Shown: piece by piece, positions 25,319-32,816 of the stretch
Layout: every line of letters begins with the position of its first letter
Position numbering within the stretch: the stretch's first letter is position 1
DNA from: an uncultured delta proteobacterium
GTDB lineage: Bacteria; Myxococcota_A; Polyangia; Polyangiales; Polyangiaceae
DNA: 34,317 nt
Assembly: GCA_903894755.1 (NCBI GenBank)
Contig: CAITRH010000055.1
Coordinates: forward strand, 1 to 34,317
Reading direction: 5' to 3'
Program-made: the position numbers and the translations under genes
The notes under the pieces: generated by a model
Told to the model about the DNA's origin: nothing
The model's database searches: none
What the model saw: only the letters and a program-made list of their open reading frames with translations

Positions 25319-26116
25319 TTAGAGCCCTCTTGCCTTTGGCCCGATGACAAACGCGATCCCTAGAGACAGGAAGTACAACGCAATGAGCGCTCCGCTCACC
25401 GCAATCTGACTCGAAATCTCGGGCCCAGGGGTCACAAAAGCCCCCACTATAAATGCAAGCAAAACCGCCCAGCGGCTGAACCGCCAGAGTTGCTGCGGCG
25501 TCACAATCCCTCCTATCACCAAGAAGGCAATGAAAAGAGGAAGCTCAAACACCGCTCCGAACGCCAACAGAAAGCGCGTTGAAAAGTCGAGGTAAAACTC
25601 CAGCGTTGGACGTTGCGTCAGAGCGGTCCCCTTGTCGCTCACTTCTCCTAATAGTGAGAAGAAGTAGCTGAACGTGAAAGGAAACGCTACATAGTACGCA
25701 AAGGCCACTCCCGACAGAAACAGCGTCGTCGAGAAAAATACGAAGGGGAACACCAGCCGCTTCTCGCGTTTGTACAGCCCTGGGCTGATGAACGCCCAAA
25801 GCTGGTAAAAGAGGATGGGAAGCGCCGCCACTAGTCCTGCTACCAACGAAAGTTGCATGTACCCCACGAACGCGTCCGCCGGTGACAGCGTCTGCAACTC
25901 TGGAGGCCCAGGAAACTTCCGCTCGAACCAGGCGCGCTCGTAGGGACGAAGCAACCAGGCAAGAATTTGCACCCGGAATGCCCAGGCCACCATGGTCCCC
26001 AAAAGTAGCGTCAGAAACCCGCGCACCAAACGACGTCGGAGCTCCTCGAGATGCTCCCAAATCGTCATGCGTACGTCCTGCTCGGGCCCCTCACCCGGCG
26101 TCGTAAAGTCGCTCAT
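25319..26116 (-). CDS. tatC: TatC twin-arginine translocase subunit
   Basis: 265-aa TatC, the polytopic receptor of the twin-arginine export pathway that binds RR signal peptides of folded proteins. The cytosolic N-terminus has the invariant TIWEHLEELRRRL. Six membrane segments follow, with FKRE-like PGLYKREKRLV between the second and third and YLDFSTRFLLAFGAVFELP in the middle; these match the family throughout. ATG 26116 overlaps the tatB stop (ATGA). Length is slightly above E. coli TatC because of a longer periplasmic loop 1. Confidence 0.96.
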   Translation of the reverse strand: MSDFTTPGEGPEQDVRMTIWEHLEELRRRLVRGFLTLLLGTMVAWAFRVQILAWLLRPYERAWFERKFPGPPELQTLSPADAFVGYMQLSLVAGLVAALPILFYQLWAFISPGLYKREKRLVFPFVFFSTTLFLSGVAFAYYVAFPFTFSYFFSLLGEVSDKGTALTQRPTLEFYLDFSTRFLLAFGAVFELPLFIAFLVIGGIVTPQQLWRFSRWAVLLAFIVGAFVTPGPEISSQIAVSGALIALYFLSLGIAFVIGPKARGL

Positions 26117-26586
26117 CCCGCCGTAACCTCGTCAAACACCGCGCAATACACCGGATCATTGGCTAGCTCCGAAGGGGGCAGCGCGCTGTCGTCGACAATC
26201 GCCGTGTCGGCAATGGCACCGTAGCTGTCGGCGCCGCTACGAGGATACTCCTGGCCAAACCCTCGCCCAAGGCCCCCTTCGGACGGACTCGTCCCCATCG
26301 CCGGAAGCGCAAGGTCGTCGAAACGCGTCGCCGCTCGTGTGCTCGAAACCACCCCCGCAAGCTCGCCTCGCGCAAGCTTTCGTAGCTCCGACAGCTCCAG
26401 ATCGAGCCCCTCGGCCCGCAACGCGTCGTCAATGCCGCTCTGCGCGCGCATCTCCGCCGCCATCCGCCGAAGCTTGCCCGCCCATTCCCCGGCCTTGCGG
26501 AGAAGCTTTGGAAGCTCCTTCGGCCCCATGACCACCATGGCTACCAAAATCACAACTACGAATTCCCCGAGGCTCAGGCCGAACAC
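26113..26586 (-). CDS. tatB: TatB-like twin-arginine translocase subunit
   Basis: About 157 aa. A single N-terminal membrane helix ends in the GP turn (FGLSLGEFVVVILVAMVVMGP), followed by KELPKLLRKAGEW and a long amphipathic helix, then an acidic, flexible C-terminal tail. The GPKxLP hinge and the length favour TatB over TatA, though one TatA/B-like protein may serve both roles since no other is present here. Start GTG 26586 places the helix at the very N-terminus as in all Tat subunits; the frame extends upstream to 26658 but that would bury the helix. Shine-Dalgarno near 26586 is not obvious. Coupled to tatC by ATGA. Confidence 0.85.
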   Translation of the reverse strand: MFGLSLGEFVVVILVAMVVMGPKELPKLLRKAGEWAGKLRRMAAEMRAQSGIDDALRAEGLDLELSELRKLARGELAGVVSSTRAATRFDDLALPAMGTSPSEGGLGRGFGQEYPRSGADSYGAIADTAIVDDSALPPSELANDPVYCAVFDEVTAG

Positions 26587-26918
26587 GGAGCGGACCGTAC
26601 CACGAGATCCTTCGAAAAGCGCGCCCTTGCCACGACAACTCCTGACGCACGTTTCCACCCGCTCCGGCCCCCAAGGCGAGATTTCACCGCACCCGAGTGT
26701 CCCCCTCGCTCCCTAAGCCTCCGTGCCGTCGCCAAGGACCTTCCCCCTCGCTCCCTAAGCCTCCGTGCCGTCGCCAAGGACCTTCCCCCTCGCTCCCTAA
26801 GCCTCCGTGCCGTCGCCAAGGACCTTCCCCCTCGCTCCCCAAGGCTCCGTGCCTCGTTAGAACTGGTGCGCTAGGCGAAGCAGGACCATAGTGCCACGAT
26901 GGGTCGGAGCCTCCTTGA
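26587..26918. promoter_or_regulatory. Divergent tatB/GGDEF spacer containing a tandem repeat
   Basis: 332 bp between tatB (leftward) and the diguanylate cyclase gene (rightward). It contains the 42-bp repeat array at 26701-26857, flanked by about 110 bp on the tatB side and 60 bp on the cyclase side. Promoters for both genes should lie here; none could be picked by eye. Confidence 0.5.
26701..26857. repeat. 42-bp tandem repeat, 3 perfect copies plus a partial
   Basis: Identical units at 26701-26742, 26743-26784 and 26785-26826, then a diverged partial copy to about 26857 where TAAGCC becomes CAAGGC. Each unit begins CCCCCTCGCTCCCTAAGCC and ends CCAAGGACCTT. Being 14 codons long the unit stays in frame and gives Arg-rich or Pro-rich translations on both strands, but no start site or neighbouring gene uses them. 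Perfect identity of three copies suggests recent expansion, so copy number may vary between strains. Confidence 0.92.
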
Positions 26919-29003
26919 ATGAACCTGGGCCAGTACATCATCGCTCTAAGGAAACCTGCGAAGGAGCCTTTCCCGGCGCCATCGTCGACACGACTCTTCA
27001 ATTCTCTCCTCTATGTCATGCTTGCTCTTTCCCTGGGCACGACGCTGTTTCTATGGCGTTTGTATGATTCCAGCCTAACGACACAAGCCAAGAAAACGTA
27101 TCAGGACAAGACGGAAGCGATCGCCTCCCGGATTGTGAAGAGGATGCATGAAAACGAGCAGGTACTTCGTGGGGCTGCCGGTCTTCTCAACTCCCATCCC
27201 GAGGTCACCCGCGACGAGTGGCGAAGGTACGTCTCGACCCTGGGACTTGGGGAGCACTATCCTGGGATCCAGGGGGTGGGCTTCTCGAAATGGCTGAAGC
27301 CTGAGGAGAAGGAACGGCACATTCAGCAGGTACGTTCGGAAGGTTTCCCGCAATACGCGGTCCACCCGGAATGCCCGTTGGGAGCGGAATGCGCGGCCTT
27401 CACCTCAGTCATGTATCTGGAACCCTTTGATTGGCGCAACCAGAGGGCATTTGGCTACGACATGTTTTCCGAGCCGATTCGGCGCATGGCCATGGGAAAG
27501 GCAAGGGATGATGCAACCACCACCATTGCGGCGAAGATCATTCTTGTGCAGGAGACCGACAAGGACCCGCAGAACGGCATGCTGATGTTCGTTCCTGTCT
27601 ACCGGCTTGGCATGCGGACCGACACGATCGAGAGCCGACGAGATGCACTTTTGGGATATGCGTACAGTCCAATCCGCATCAACGACTTTATCACCGCAAC
27701 TTTTGACAAAATGCCTCGAGACGTCGCGTTCGAGCTCTTTGCCTCGTCCAACCAGGATTCCGACTCCCTTCTTTTCAGCAGCATCCAGTCGGAGCACATC
27801 AAGATACCCGAGCATTATGCCCCAAATTTCCACGGCTCGAAGACTGTGGAAGTCTTTGGACGGAGTTGGCTGATCACATTTGCAACCCTTCCAGCGTTTG
27901 CCGTGGAAGCACACGGCTACTTGTCGTACTCCGCGTTGGCCAGTGGAGTTGTGGTGAGCGTTCTGCTCAGCATGATCGCAGGGATGCTCCGTTCGGCGCG
28001 CGACAGGGCATTCTTGGCAGCGCGCAAACTTGCGGAGAGCGAAGAGAAGTACCGTATTCTGTTCAGGGATTCCCCAGAGCCGTACTTGATCCTCACGAAC
28101 GGAGTCTTTGTCGATTGCAACCGGGCCACCGAGGTCATCTTGCGAGGTGACCGAGCACAGATTCTTGGAAAGCCTCCAGAGCTGCTTTCCCCCGAGTTTC
28201 AGGCTGACGGAAGAAGGTCGTCAGAGGTGGCAGAGGAAAGGCTCGAGGAAGCACTGCGGACCGGCCACAAGACGTTCGAGTGGGTGCATCGACGGTTGGA
28301 TGGGGAAGAGTTCTTTGTCGAGGTAGCTATAGCGTTGATCAGGCTCGATGGCATGCCATCCTTGTTTACGGCATGGCGAGACATCACGGAACGCAAGCGG
28401 GCAGAGAAGGCGCTGGCGGAACTAAACCGCAACCTTGAAGTCCTGACCATCACGGACAGTTTGACAGGCATTGCCAATCGGAGGCATTTTGACGAGGTGC
28501 TGGTCCAAGAGCATGCGCGGCATGCGCGTTCGGGGGCCGAGCTGTCGCTTATCCTGCTGGATGTGGACCACTTCAAGGCGTTCAATGACACCTACGGACA
28601 CGTGAAAGGCGACGACTGTCTGCGACAGGTTGCCCAGGTGATTGCGGACTGCGCAACCCGTGCTGCAGATTTGGCCGCGCGCTATGGGGGGGAGGAATTC
28701 GCCTGTATCCTGCCGGAGACAGACAGCAGCGGTGCGGTGCTCATAGCCGAGAGGATACGTCTGGGCATCATGGCTCTGGCGATTGCTCATACGGCGTCGA
28801 GCACCGCAGCCCACGTGACGGCGAGTCTGGGGGTTGTCACGGTGCAGTGTACTGCGGGGGGCTCGGTGCTGGGTATCCTTGCCCAAGTGGATGAACGGCT
28901 CTATCGCGCCAAGTCCCATGGTCGCAACCGGGTGGAGTTTCTTCCCACTGGCAGCCTTGGCGATCGCGAGCATACGGAGCCAACCTTACACTCCGCTTCA
29001 TGA
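26919..29003 (+). CDS. CHASE-PAS-GGDEF diguanylate cyclase
   Basis: 694-aa membrane sensor that should make cyclic di-GMP. In order: a membrane helix (about 28-48), a periplasmic CHASE domain (about 75-320, with LRGAAGLLNSHPEVTRDEW and YPGIQGVGF), a second membrane helix (about 333-353), a PAS domain (about 370-495, ending ITERKRAEKAL), and GGDEF (about 505-680). The active site is GGEEF at 590-594 in ARYGGEEF, with SLTGIANRRHFDE and LLDVDHFKAFNDTYGH. An intact inhibitory I-site, RxxD (RAAD), lies five residues before GGEEF, so product feedback is expected. ATG 26919 is plausible; Shine-Dalgarno is weak. CHASE domains bind small extracellular ligands; which one is unknown. Confidence 0.93.
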   Translation: MNLGQYIIALRKPAKEPFPAPSSTRLFNSLLYVMLALSLGTTLFLWRLYDSSLTTQAKKTYQDKTEAIASRIVKRMHENEQVLRGAAGLLNSHPEVTRDEWRRYVSTLGLGEHYPGIQGVGFSKWLKPEEKERHIQQVRSEGFPQYAVHPECPLGAECAAFTSVMYLEPFDWRNQRAFGYDMFSEPIRRMAMGKARDDATTTIAAKIILVQETDKDPQNGMLMFVPVYRLGMRTDTIESRRDALLGYAYSPIRINDFITATFDKMPRDVAFELFASSNQDSDSLLFSSIQSEHIKIPEHYAPNFHGSKTVEVFGRSWLITFATLPAFAVEAHGYLSYSALASGVVVSVLLSMIAGMLRSARDRAFLAARKLAESEEKYRILFRDSPEPYLILTNGVFVDCNRATEVILRGDRAQILGKPPELLSPEFQADGRRSSEVAEERLEEALRTGHKTFEWVHRRLDGEEFFVEVAIALIRLDGMPSLFTAWRDITERKRAEKALAELNRNLEVLTITDSLTGIANRRHFDEVLVQEHARHARSGAELSLILLDVDHFKAFNDTYGHVKGDDCLRQVAQVIADCATRAADLAARYGGEEFACILPETDSSGAVLIAERIRLGIMALAIAHTASSTAAHVTASLGVVTVQCTAGGSVLGILAQVDERLYRAKSHGRNRVEFLPTGSLGDREHTEPTLHSAS

Positions 29004-29034
29004 TCCGCTTGGAACGGACTAAAGCTGCCGGAAC

Positions 29035-30141
29035 GTGTTTGACCCAAAGACTCGGTCCGAAGCCCCCGCTCCGCAACTGTCCCCTCTCGAGTCTCCTTGG
29101 CGCAGGGCGCTTGGACGGGGCCGGAGGTTTCTCAAGGTCCACGGTCACAAGCTTTGGTGGCTCCACTCGGCCTACGCACTGACCCTCGGTGCCTTCGTCG
29201 CAAGCTTTGCCCAAAAAGGATTCGACCACGCCCGCTGGCTCGCCGTCACCCTCGGCTCGGCGTGGCTCCTGATGATCCTCTTCTTTCGCGTCTATGGCTC
29301 GGGCGCCGGACAGTCGAACCTCGAACACGCCCCCCCCAAAGCCAAGATCCGTTTCTACGTGATGACCTACGCCCTGAAAAACCTCTACCAGGGCATGCTC
29401 TTCTTCCTTGTCCCGTTCTATTGGAAATCCACGACACCCGACGCGCCCAACGTCTGGTTCGTCATTCTCCTGGCCGTCTGCGCCGTGCTCTCGACCCTTG
29501 ACATCGTGTTCGATCGGGTCCTGATGCGCTGGCGTTCGGTCGCGTCCCTCTTCCACGGCATCATCTTGTTTGGATGCTTGAACCTGGTGTTTCCTGCACT
29601 GCTTGCCGACACGCGGACCCTCTACTCGCTGCTCGGTGCGGGCGCCGTGACGGTGGTTGGCTTCTGGACCCTTCATGTACCTGTCGTCGAGCTTCGCAAT
29701 AAGCTCTACGCAGCTCTTTTCCTAGGCTCTATCGCAGCAGGTACGGGGCTCGTCTACGTTGCACGGACTGCCATTCCACCGGTTCCCATGCATCTGTCGC
29801 GGGGCGCGGTGGGACCGGTGGTCTTAGAGGACGGGCGCTTGGCGATGGAGGTCACGCGTCTTCATTTTTCGGTGATCAAGCAGCTCATGGCGGTGACCGA
29901 CGTGGTCATTCCCGGGGGCAAAGGGGATCGGCTGCTGCACGTGTGGCGTTTGAATGGGGTTCCCATAGCCCGCATGGCCGAGGAGCTCTCGAGGGTCGAG
30001 GGACCGTTTGGTACGGTACGCCTCAAGTCGTCGCTTACGGCGAGCGAGATCCCGGAGCAGCGGACCGGCAGTTGGCACGTCGACGTCGAGACCGAGGATG
30101 GTCAGCTGGTGGGACGCGTTGCCTTTGTGGTGATCGAGTGA
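29035..30141 (+). CDS. DUF5924/DUF2914-type membrane protein
   Basis: 368-aa protein with about seven membrane segments in residues 40-250, then a C-terminal soluble domain (about 265-368). The latter reads RLLHVWRLNGVPIARM, VEGPFGTVRLKSSL and GSWHVDVETEDGQLVGRVAFVV, the pattern of DUF2914: a 'His-Val-Trp...Gly' opening and a 'Gly-x-Trp-x-Val-Asp-Val' closing strand pair. The membrane part resembles the DUF5924 proteins to which this domain is often fused. No biochemical role is known. Start is GTG 29035, 31 bases after the cyclase stop, so possibly co-transcribed with it. It ends one base before the convergent HD gene. Confidence 0.75.
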   Translation: MFDPKTRSEAPAPQLSPLESPWRRALGRGRRFLKVHGHKLWWLHSAYALTLGAFVASFAQKGFDHARWLAVTLGSAWLLMILFFRVYGSGAGQSNLEHAPPKAKIRFYVMTYALKNLYQGMLFFLVPFYWKSTTPDAPNVWFVILLAVCAVLSTLDIVFDRVLMRWRSVASLFHGIILFGCLNLVFPALLADTRTLYSLLGAGAVTVVGFWTLHVPVVELRNKLYAALFLGSIAAGTGLVYVARTAIPPVPMHLSRGAVGPVVLEDGRLAMEVTRLHFSVIKQLMAVTDVVIPGGKGDRLLHVWRLNGVPIARMAEELSRVEGPFGTVRLKSSLTASEIPEQRTGSWHVDVETEDGQLVGRVAFVVIE

Positions 30142-30142
30142 G

Positions 30143-31084
30143 TCAACCGACGCGTTGGGGAATACCAAAGCGCTCGCGGTTTGCGTCGAGGAACGCCACG
30201 TAAGCGTCGCTCGATTGGTGCGAGGCAATTTCGTCGTGTTCGATGGCGTCTTCGAGCGCCCGTTTGATGTCGCCGATCAGACGCGAGGGCTTGAGGGAAA
30301 ACGCGAGCATCATGGCGTCGCCGATGCCGCTTGGAAGCGGAGGGACTTGAGCGTCTTCTGCGGCCAGCGCGGTGATTCGGGTCTGGAGCTCTTCGATCTG
30401 CGACAGCCCTCGACGTTTTTTCTCGGGGCGTTTGGTGGTGATGTCAGCGCTTGCGAGGCAGAGAAGGTCGTCCAGGTGCTCGCCGAGCTCACGGGCGAAG
30501 CGTCGGACGGCGCTGTCGGTCCAGTCGGCCTCGTACTGGTTGGCGCGCAGGTGGTGGAGGATGAGAAACCGCACGGTGCTGTGGAGGGACGGCTCGGGAG
30601 AGAAGAGGGCGAGACGTCGGTCGAGACGGTCGAACATGCGGGTACCGGCCTCGGCGTGTCCGAGGAAGTGGACTTTGCCATCGGCGGTGATCGACCTAGT
30701 TTTTACCTTACCGATGTCGTGAAACAGCGCGGCCCAGCGAACCTCGAGGCGAGGCACGGCCTGGCGGACCACCTGCTTGGTGTGTTTCCAGACGTCCTTG
30801 TGGCGCCACTCGCCGTCGCCGAAGCCGACGAGTGCTTCGACCTCAGGAAAGAGAGCGGCCATAGCGCCGCTAGCGAGGAGCTGGTCGAGACCAAGCTCTG
30901 GGTCGAAGCCCATGACGACGCGGTCGAGACGTTGGCGGACTGCAGCGCCATCGTGTTTTGCGGCGGCGCGAAAGGCTTCCGGGGTGGTTTGCAGAAGGAC
31001 GCCGACGGGGGTTCCGTGTTCGGCGGACAACGCGGCCTGTTCGAGGGCGTCGATGGCGTTGTCGATGGGTTCGGGGGTGAGCAT
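30143..31084 (-). CDS. HD-domain protein related to the C-terminal half of CCA-adding enzymes
   Basis: About 313 aa. The HD signature is present: HKDVWKHTKQVV, then WAALFHDIGKVKTR, a later LGHAEAG, and LILHHLRANQYE. This is the metal-binding phosphohydrolase core as found after the nucleotidyltransferase head in some bacterial tRNA CCA-adding enzymes, and FDPELGLDQLLASGAMAALFPEVEAL before it matches the linker of those enzymes. The catalytic head (GGxVRD and DxD) is missing, so this is not a CCA-adding enzyme by itself. Start taken at ATG 31084; the frame extends into the divergent phosphatase gene, where nothing supports it. Substrate unknown; a phosphodiesterase or phosphatase on nucleotides or RNA ends is plausible. 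Confidence 0.72.
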   Translation of the reverse strand: MLTPEPIDNAIDALEQAALSAEHGTPVGVLLQTTPEAFRAAAKHDGAAVRQRLDRVVMGFDPELGLDQLLASGAMAALFPEVEALVGFGDGEWRHKDVWKHTKQVVRQAVPRLEVRWAALFHDIGKVKTRSITADGKVHFLGHAEAGTRMFDRLDRRLALFSPEPSLHSTVRFLILHHLRANQYEADWTDSAVRRFARELGEHLDDLLCLASADITTKRPEKKRRGLSQIEELQTRITALAAEDAQVPPLPSGIGDAMMLAFSLKPSRLIGDIKRALEDAIEHDEIASHQSSDAYVAFLDANRERFGIPQRVG

Positions 31085-31190
31085 CGCAGGGGACGAGGCT
31101 TCTAGCAGGAGCCTCGCCGCAAAGCTGCTGCGTGCGCGCGACGCTGAATGTTTGGCCGCCTGGTTGAGGGCATGGCAAAGGAGCGTCCCG
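31085..31190. promoter_or_regulatory. Divergent spacer between HD gene and ApaH-like phosphatase
   Basis: 106 bp between two divergently read genes, thus the likely site of both promoters. AAAGGAG at 31177-31183 is a strong Shine-Dalgarno seven bases before the GTG at 31191 and fixes the phosphatase start ahead of a nearby ATG at 31203. Confidence 0.5.
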
Positions 31191-31964
31191 GTGAAACGAA
31201 ACATGGGGCGAACGGTCATCGTGGGCGACGTGCACGGGTGCGCAGACGAGCTCGACGCGCTCCTCGACCGCGTCGCCTTTGCGAGCACCGACCGGCTCGT
31301 GTTGGCCGGGGACCTAGTGGCGCGAGGTCCCGATTCCTCTCGGGTTTGCGAGATCGCGCGCCGGTGCACCGCCGTGGTTGTACGTGGAAACCACGAAGAG
31401 AAGCTCGTGGTGTGGCGGGCCCGGATGCACGCGAACATGAAGGGGCTCGGAAAACGTCCAGAGCCGCTTGGACGGGTTCACGAGCGTGTGGCGTCGAGCC
31501 TTCGTGCGGCCGATTGGGCTCTTCTTGCGGGAGCACCGGTCTCCTGGGACCTGCCCGAACATGGACTTCGCGTGGTTCATGCCGGCGTGGTTCCTGGGAT
31601 TCCGTTCGACGCTCAGGATCGCGAGACGCTTCTTCGGATCCGCACGGTGGGGGGGCCCGGCTTCGAGGGGAACGGACTGCGCGGCAAGAAGGGGGAGGAA
31701 CGGCTCTGGGGCGAGCTCTACGAGGGGGCGCCCCACGTGGTGTTTGGACACAACGCGAGGCGCGATCCACAGCTTCACCCGTGGGCCACGGGGCTCGACA
31801 CGGCGTGCGTGTACGGCGGACGGCTGACGGCGTTGGTGCTTCGGTCCGGGGAACGGATGCCTCGAGGGCTTGCCGCTCGCGCGCTGCTTGTGTCGGTGGT
31901 CGCGCGACGGGTCTACGTGGGCGAATCTCGACGAGCCGACGAGCGCGAACGTCGGGTCGCCTAG
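31191..31964 (+). CDS. ApaH-like PPP-family metallophosphatase
   Basis: 257-aa calcineurin-like phosphoesterase of the PPP family. All core metal motifs are visible: GDVHGC near the N-terminus, GDLVARGPDS (the ApaH variant of GDxVDRG), RGNHEEK, HAGVVPG, and FGHNARRDPQ. A closing LDTACVYGGRLTAL matches the C-terminus of diadenosine tetraphosphatase ApaH. ApaH hydrolyses Ap4A and removes nucleoside caps from RNA; PPP relatives can instead be protein phosphatases, so the substrate is open. Start GTG 31191 has AAAGGAG at ideal spacing; ATG 31203 is the alternative. Divergent from the HD protein gene. Confidence 0.85.
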   Translation: MKRNMGRTVIVGDVHGCADELDALLDRVAFASTDRLVLAGDLVARGPDSSRVCEIARRCTAVVVRGNHEEKLVVWRARMHANMKGLGKRPEPLGRVHERVASSLRAADWALLAGAPVSWDLPEHGLRVVHAGVVPGIPFDAQDRETLLRIRTVGGPGFEGNGLRGKKGEERLWGELYEGAPHVVFGHNARRDPQLHPWATGLDTACVYGGRLTALVLRSGERMPRGLAARALLVSVVARRVYVGESRRADERERRVA

Positions 31965-32816
31965 AACAGCATGAGCATGGGGCTGGCGGTATTCAAGATG
32001 GGGTTGGTTTAGAACCGCAAGACAGCTACGGCACTGCGGACTCCAATTCCGCAATCCGCCCCACGATCGCCGCTTTCCAAGCCCCCTCCAGTTTCCCAAC
32101 ATCCGAGGGACCCAGTCCTGACGGCATCACCATCAGTCCCAACGGGGCTGCCACCACCGGTCCTTTGGTCACCTCCGCTTTCCACCGGAACTGCTCATTC
32201 TGTAGGTGCTTGCACCGAATCGACAATGTCCTGGGTGTAGACGCTGGAGCAGACAATCCAATCCCAGGGCCAGTAATACTTGGCGTAGGCCACCTGAGGC
32301 TCGAACTTGTCTGGACTGTACTTGGTTTGCCAGATCTTTTATAAATCTAGTCTTTGCTTCATCGATGGTGCGCGGCATGCTGGGTTCGGTTTTCCACGCC
32401 TCGGAACGCAGCGCATGTTCGTAATAATTTATTAATGAGACATGGGAATTCACAACCGCCTTGAGACGACCGCAGCGCTCCGCCTGCTTGTCGTCGCTTA
32501 GACGAGGCAGCATCCAGAAAGAGTCCGGCCCGTAGCACGAGCTTACGAAAGAAGCGATAGGGTCTCCTGCAAAGGGCGTGCGTCGAGAAGCCGTCGTGGA
32601 GCTTCGGTGCGCCAAGTGCGATGGTCGGTCGGGGTCGCTCAAAAGATAGGAATATTCCTCGCTCGCCCTCCCTAGCTCATCATGGACGGTCAAGACGTCT
32701 ATTCCCCGGTCACAGCGGCTACTCCTTGCCGGCGGGAGAAGCTCGAAGGACAGTGGATTCCGAACGCGCACTGGCTAGAATGGCGGCGTGGTTACGCGCA
32801 GTTGCAGGATTTGAGC
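31965..32816. other. 852-bp region without an intact gene, locally lower GC
   Basis: Between the ApaH-like gene and the SDR-like gene. It holds the broken Cache-domain remnant described separately. AT-richer patches occur at 32335-32350 and 32420-32460, unlike the flanking genes, hinting at foreign origin or decay. Downstream of the remnant, the minus frame down to 32026 is open and ends GRIAELESAVP; I cannot identify it. Nothing else is recognised. Confidence 0.55.
32195..32570 (-). pseudogene. Broken Cache-domain sensor (receptor-like) remnant
   Basis: Two reading frames on the minus strand each hold part of a small Cache (sCache_2-like) sensor domain. The first frame, ending about 32335, has RLKAVVNSHVSLINYYEHAL and TIDEAKTRFIKD, resembling the first helix of such domains (Lys-x-Val...YY...A, then EAK). 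The second frame, 32335-32195, has YAKYYWPWDWIVCSSVYTQD, matching the domain's closing strand (pattern F/Y-x-PW-x-W-V-x-x-x-x-V-Y-x-x-D). The middle of the domain is missing and the frame shifts at the junction, with TAA just upstream in the second frame. No membrane helices or signalling domain remain. Upstream limits are uncertain. Confidence 0.55.

Noticed and set aside
26574-27001. Arg-rich or Pro-rich peptide genes across the 42-bp repeat
   Set aside because: Open only because the unit is 42 bp and lacks in-frame stops; no ribosome site, and the frames overlap tatB or the cyclase start.
32026-32256. 76-codon minus-strand gene
   Set aside because: It overlaps the Cache remnant in a third frame and matches nothing I recognise; possibly decayed sequence.
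32682-32816. Longer N-terminus for the SDR-like protein
   Set aside because: The extra residues do not fit the fold, and ATG 32817 has a properly spaced AGGA.
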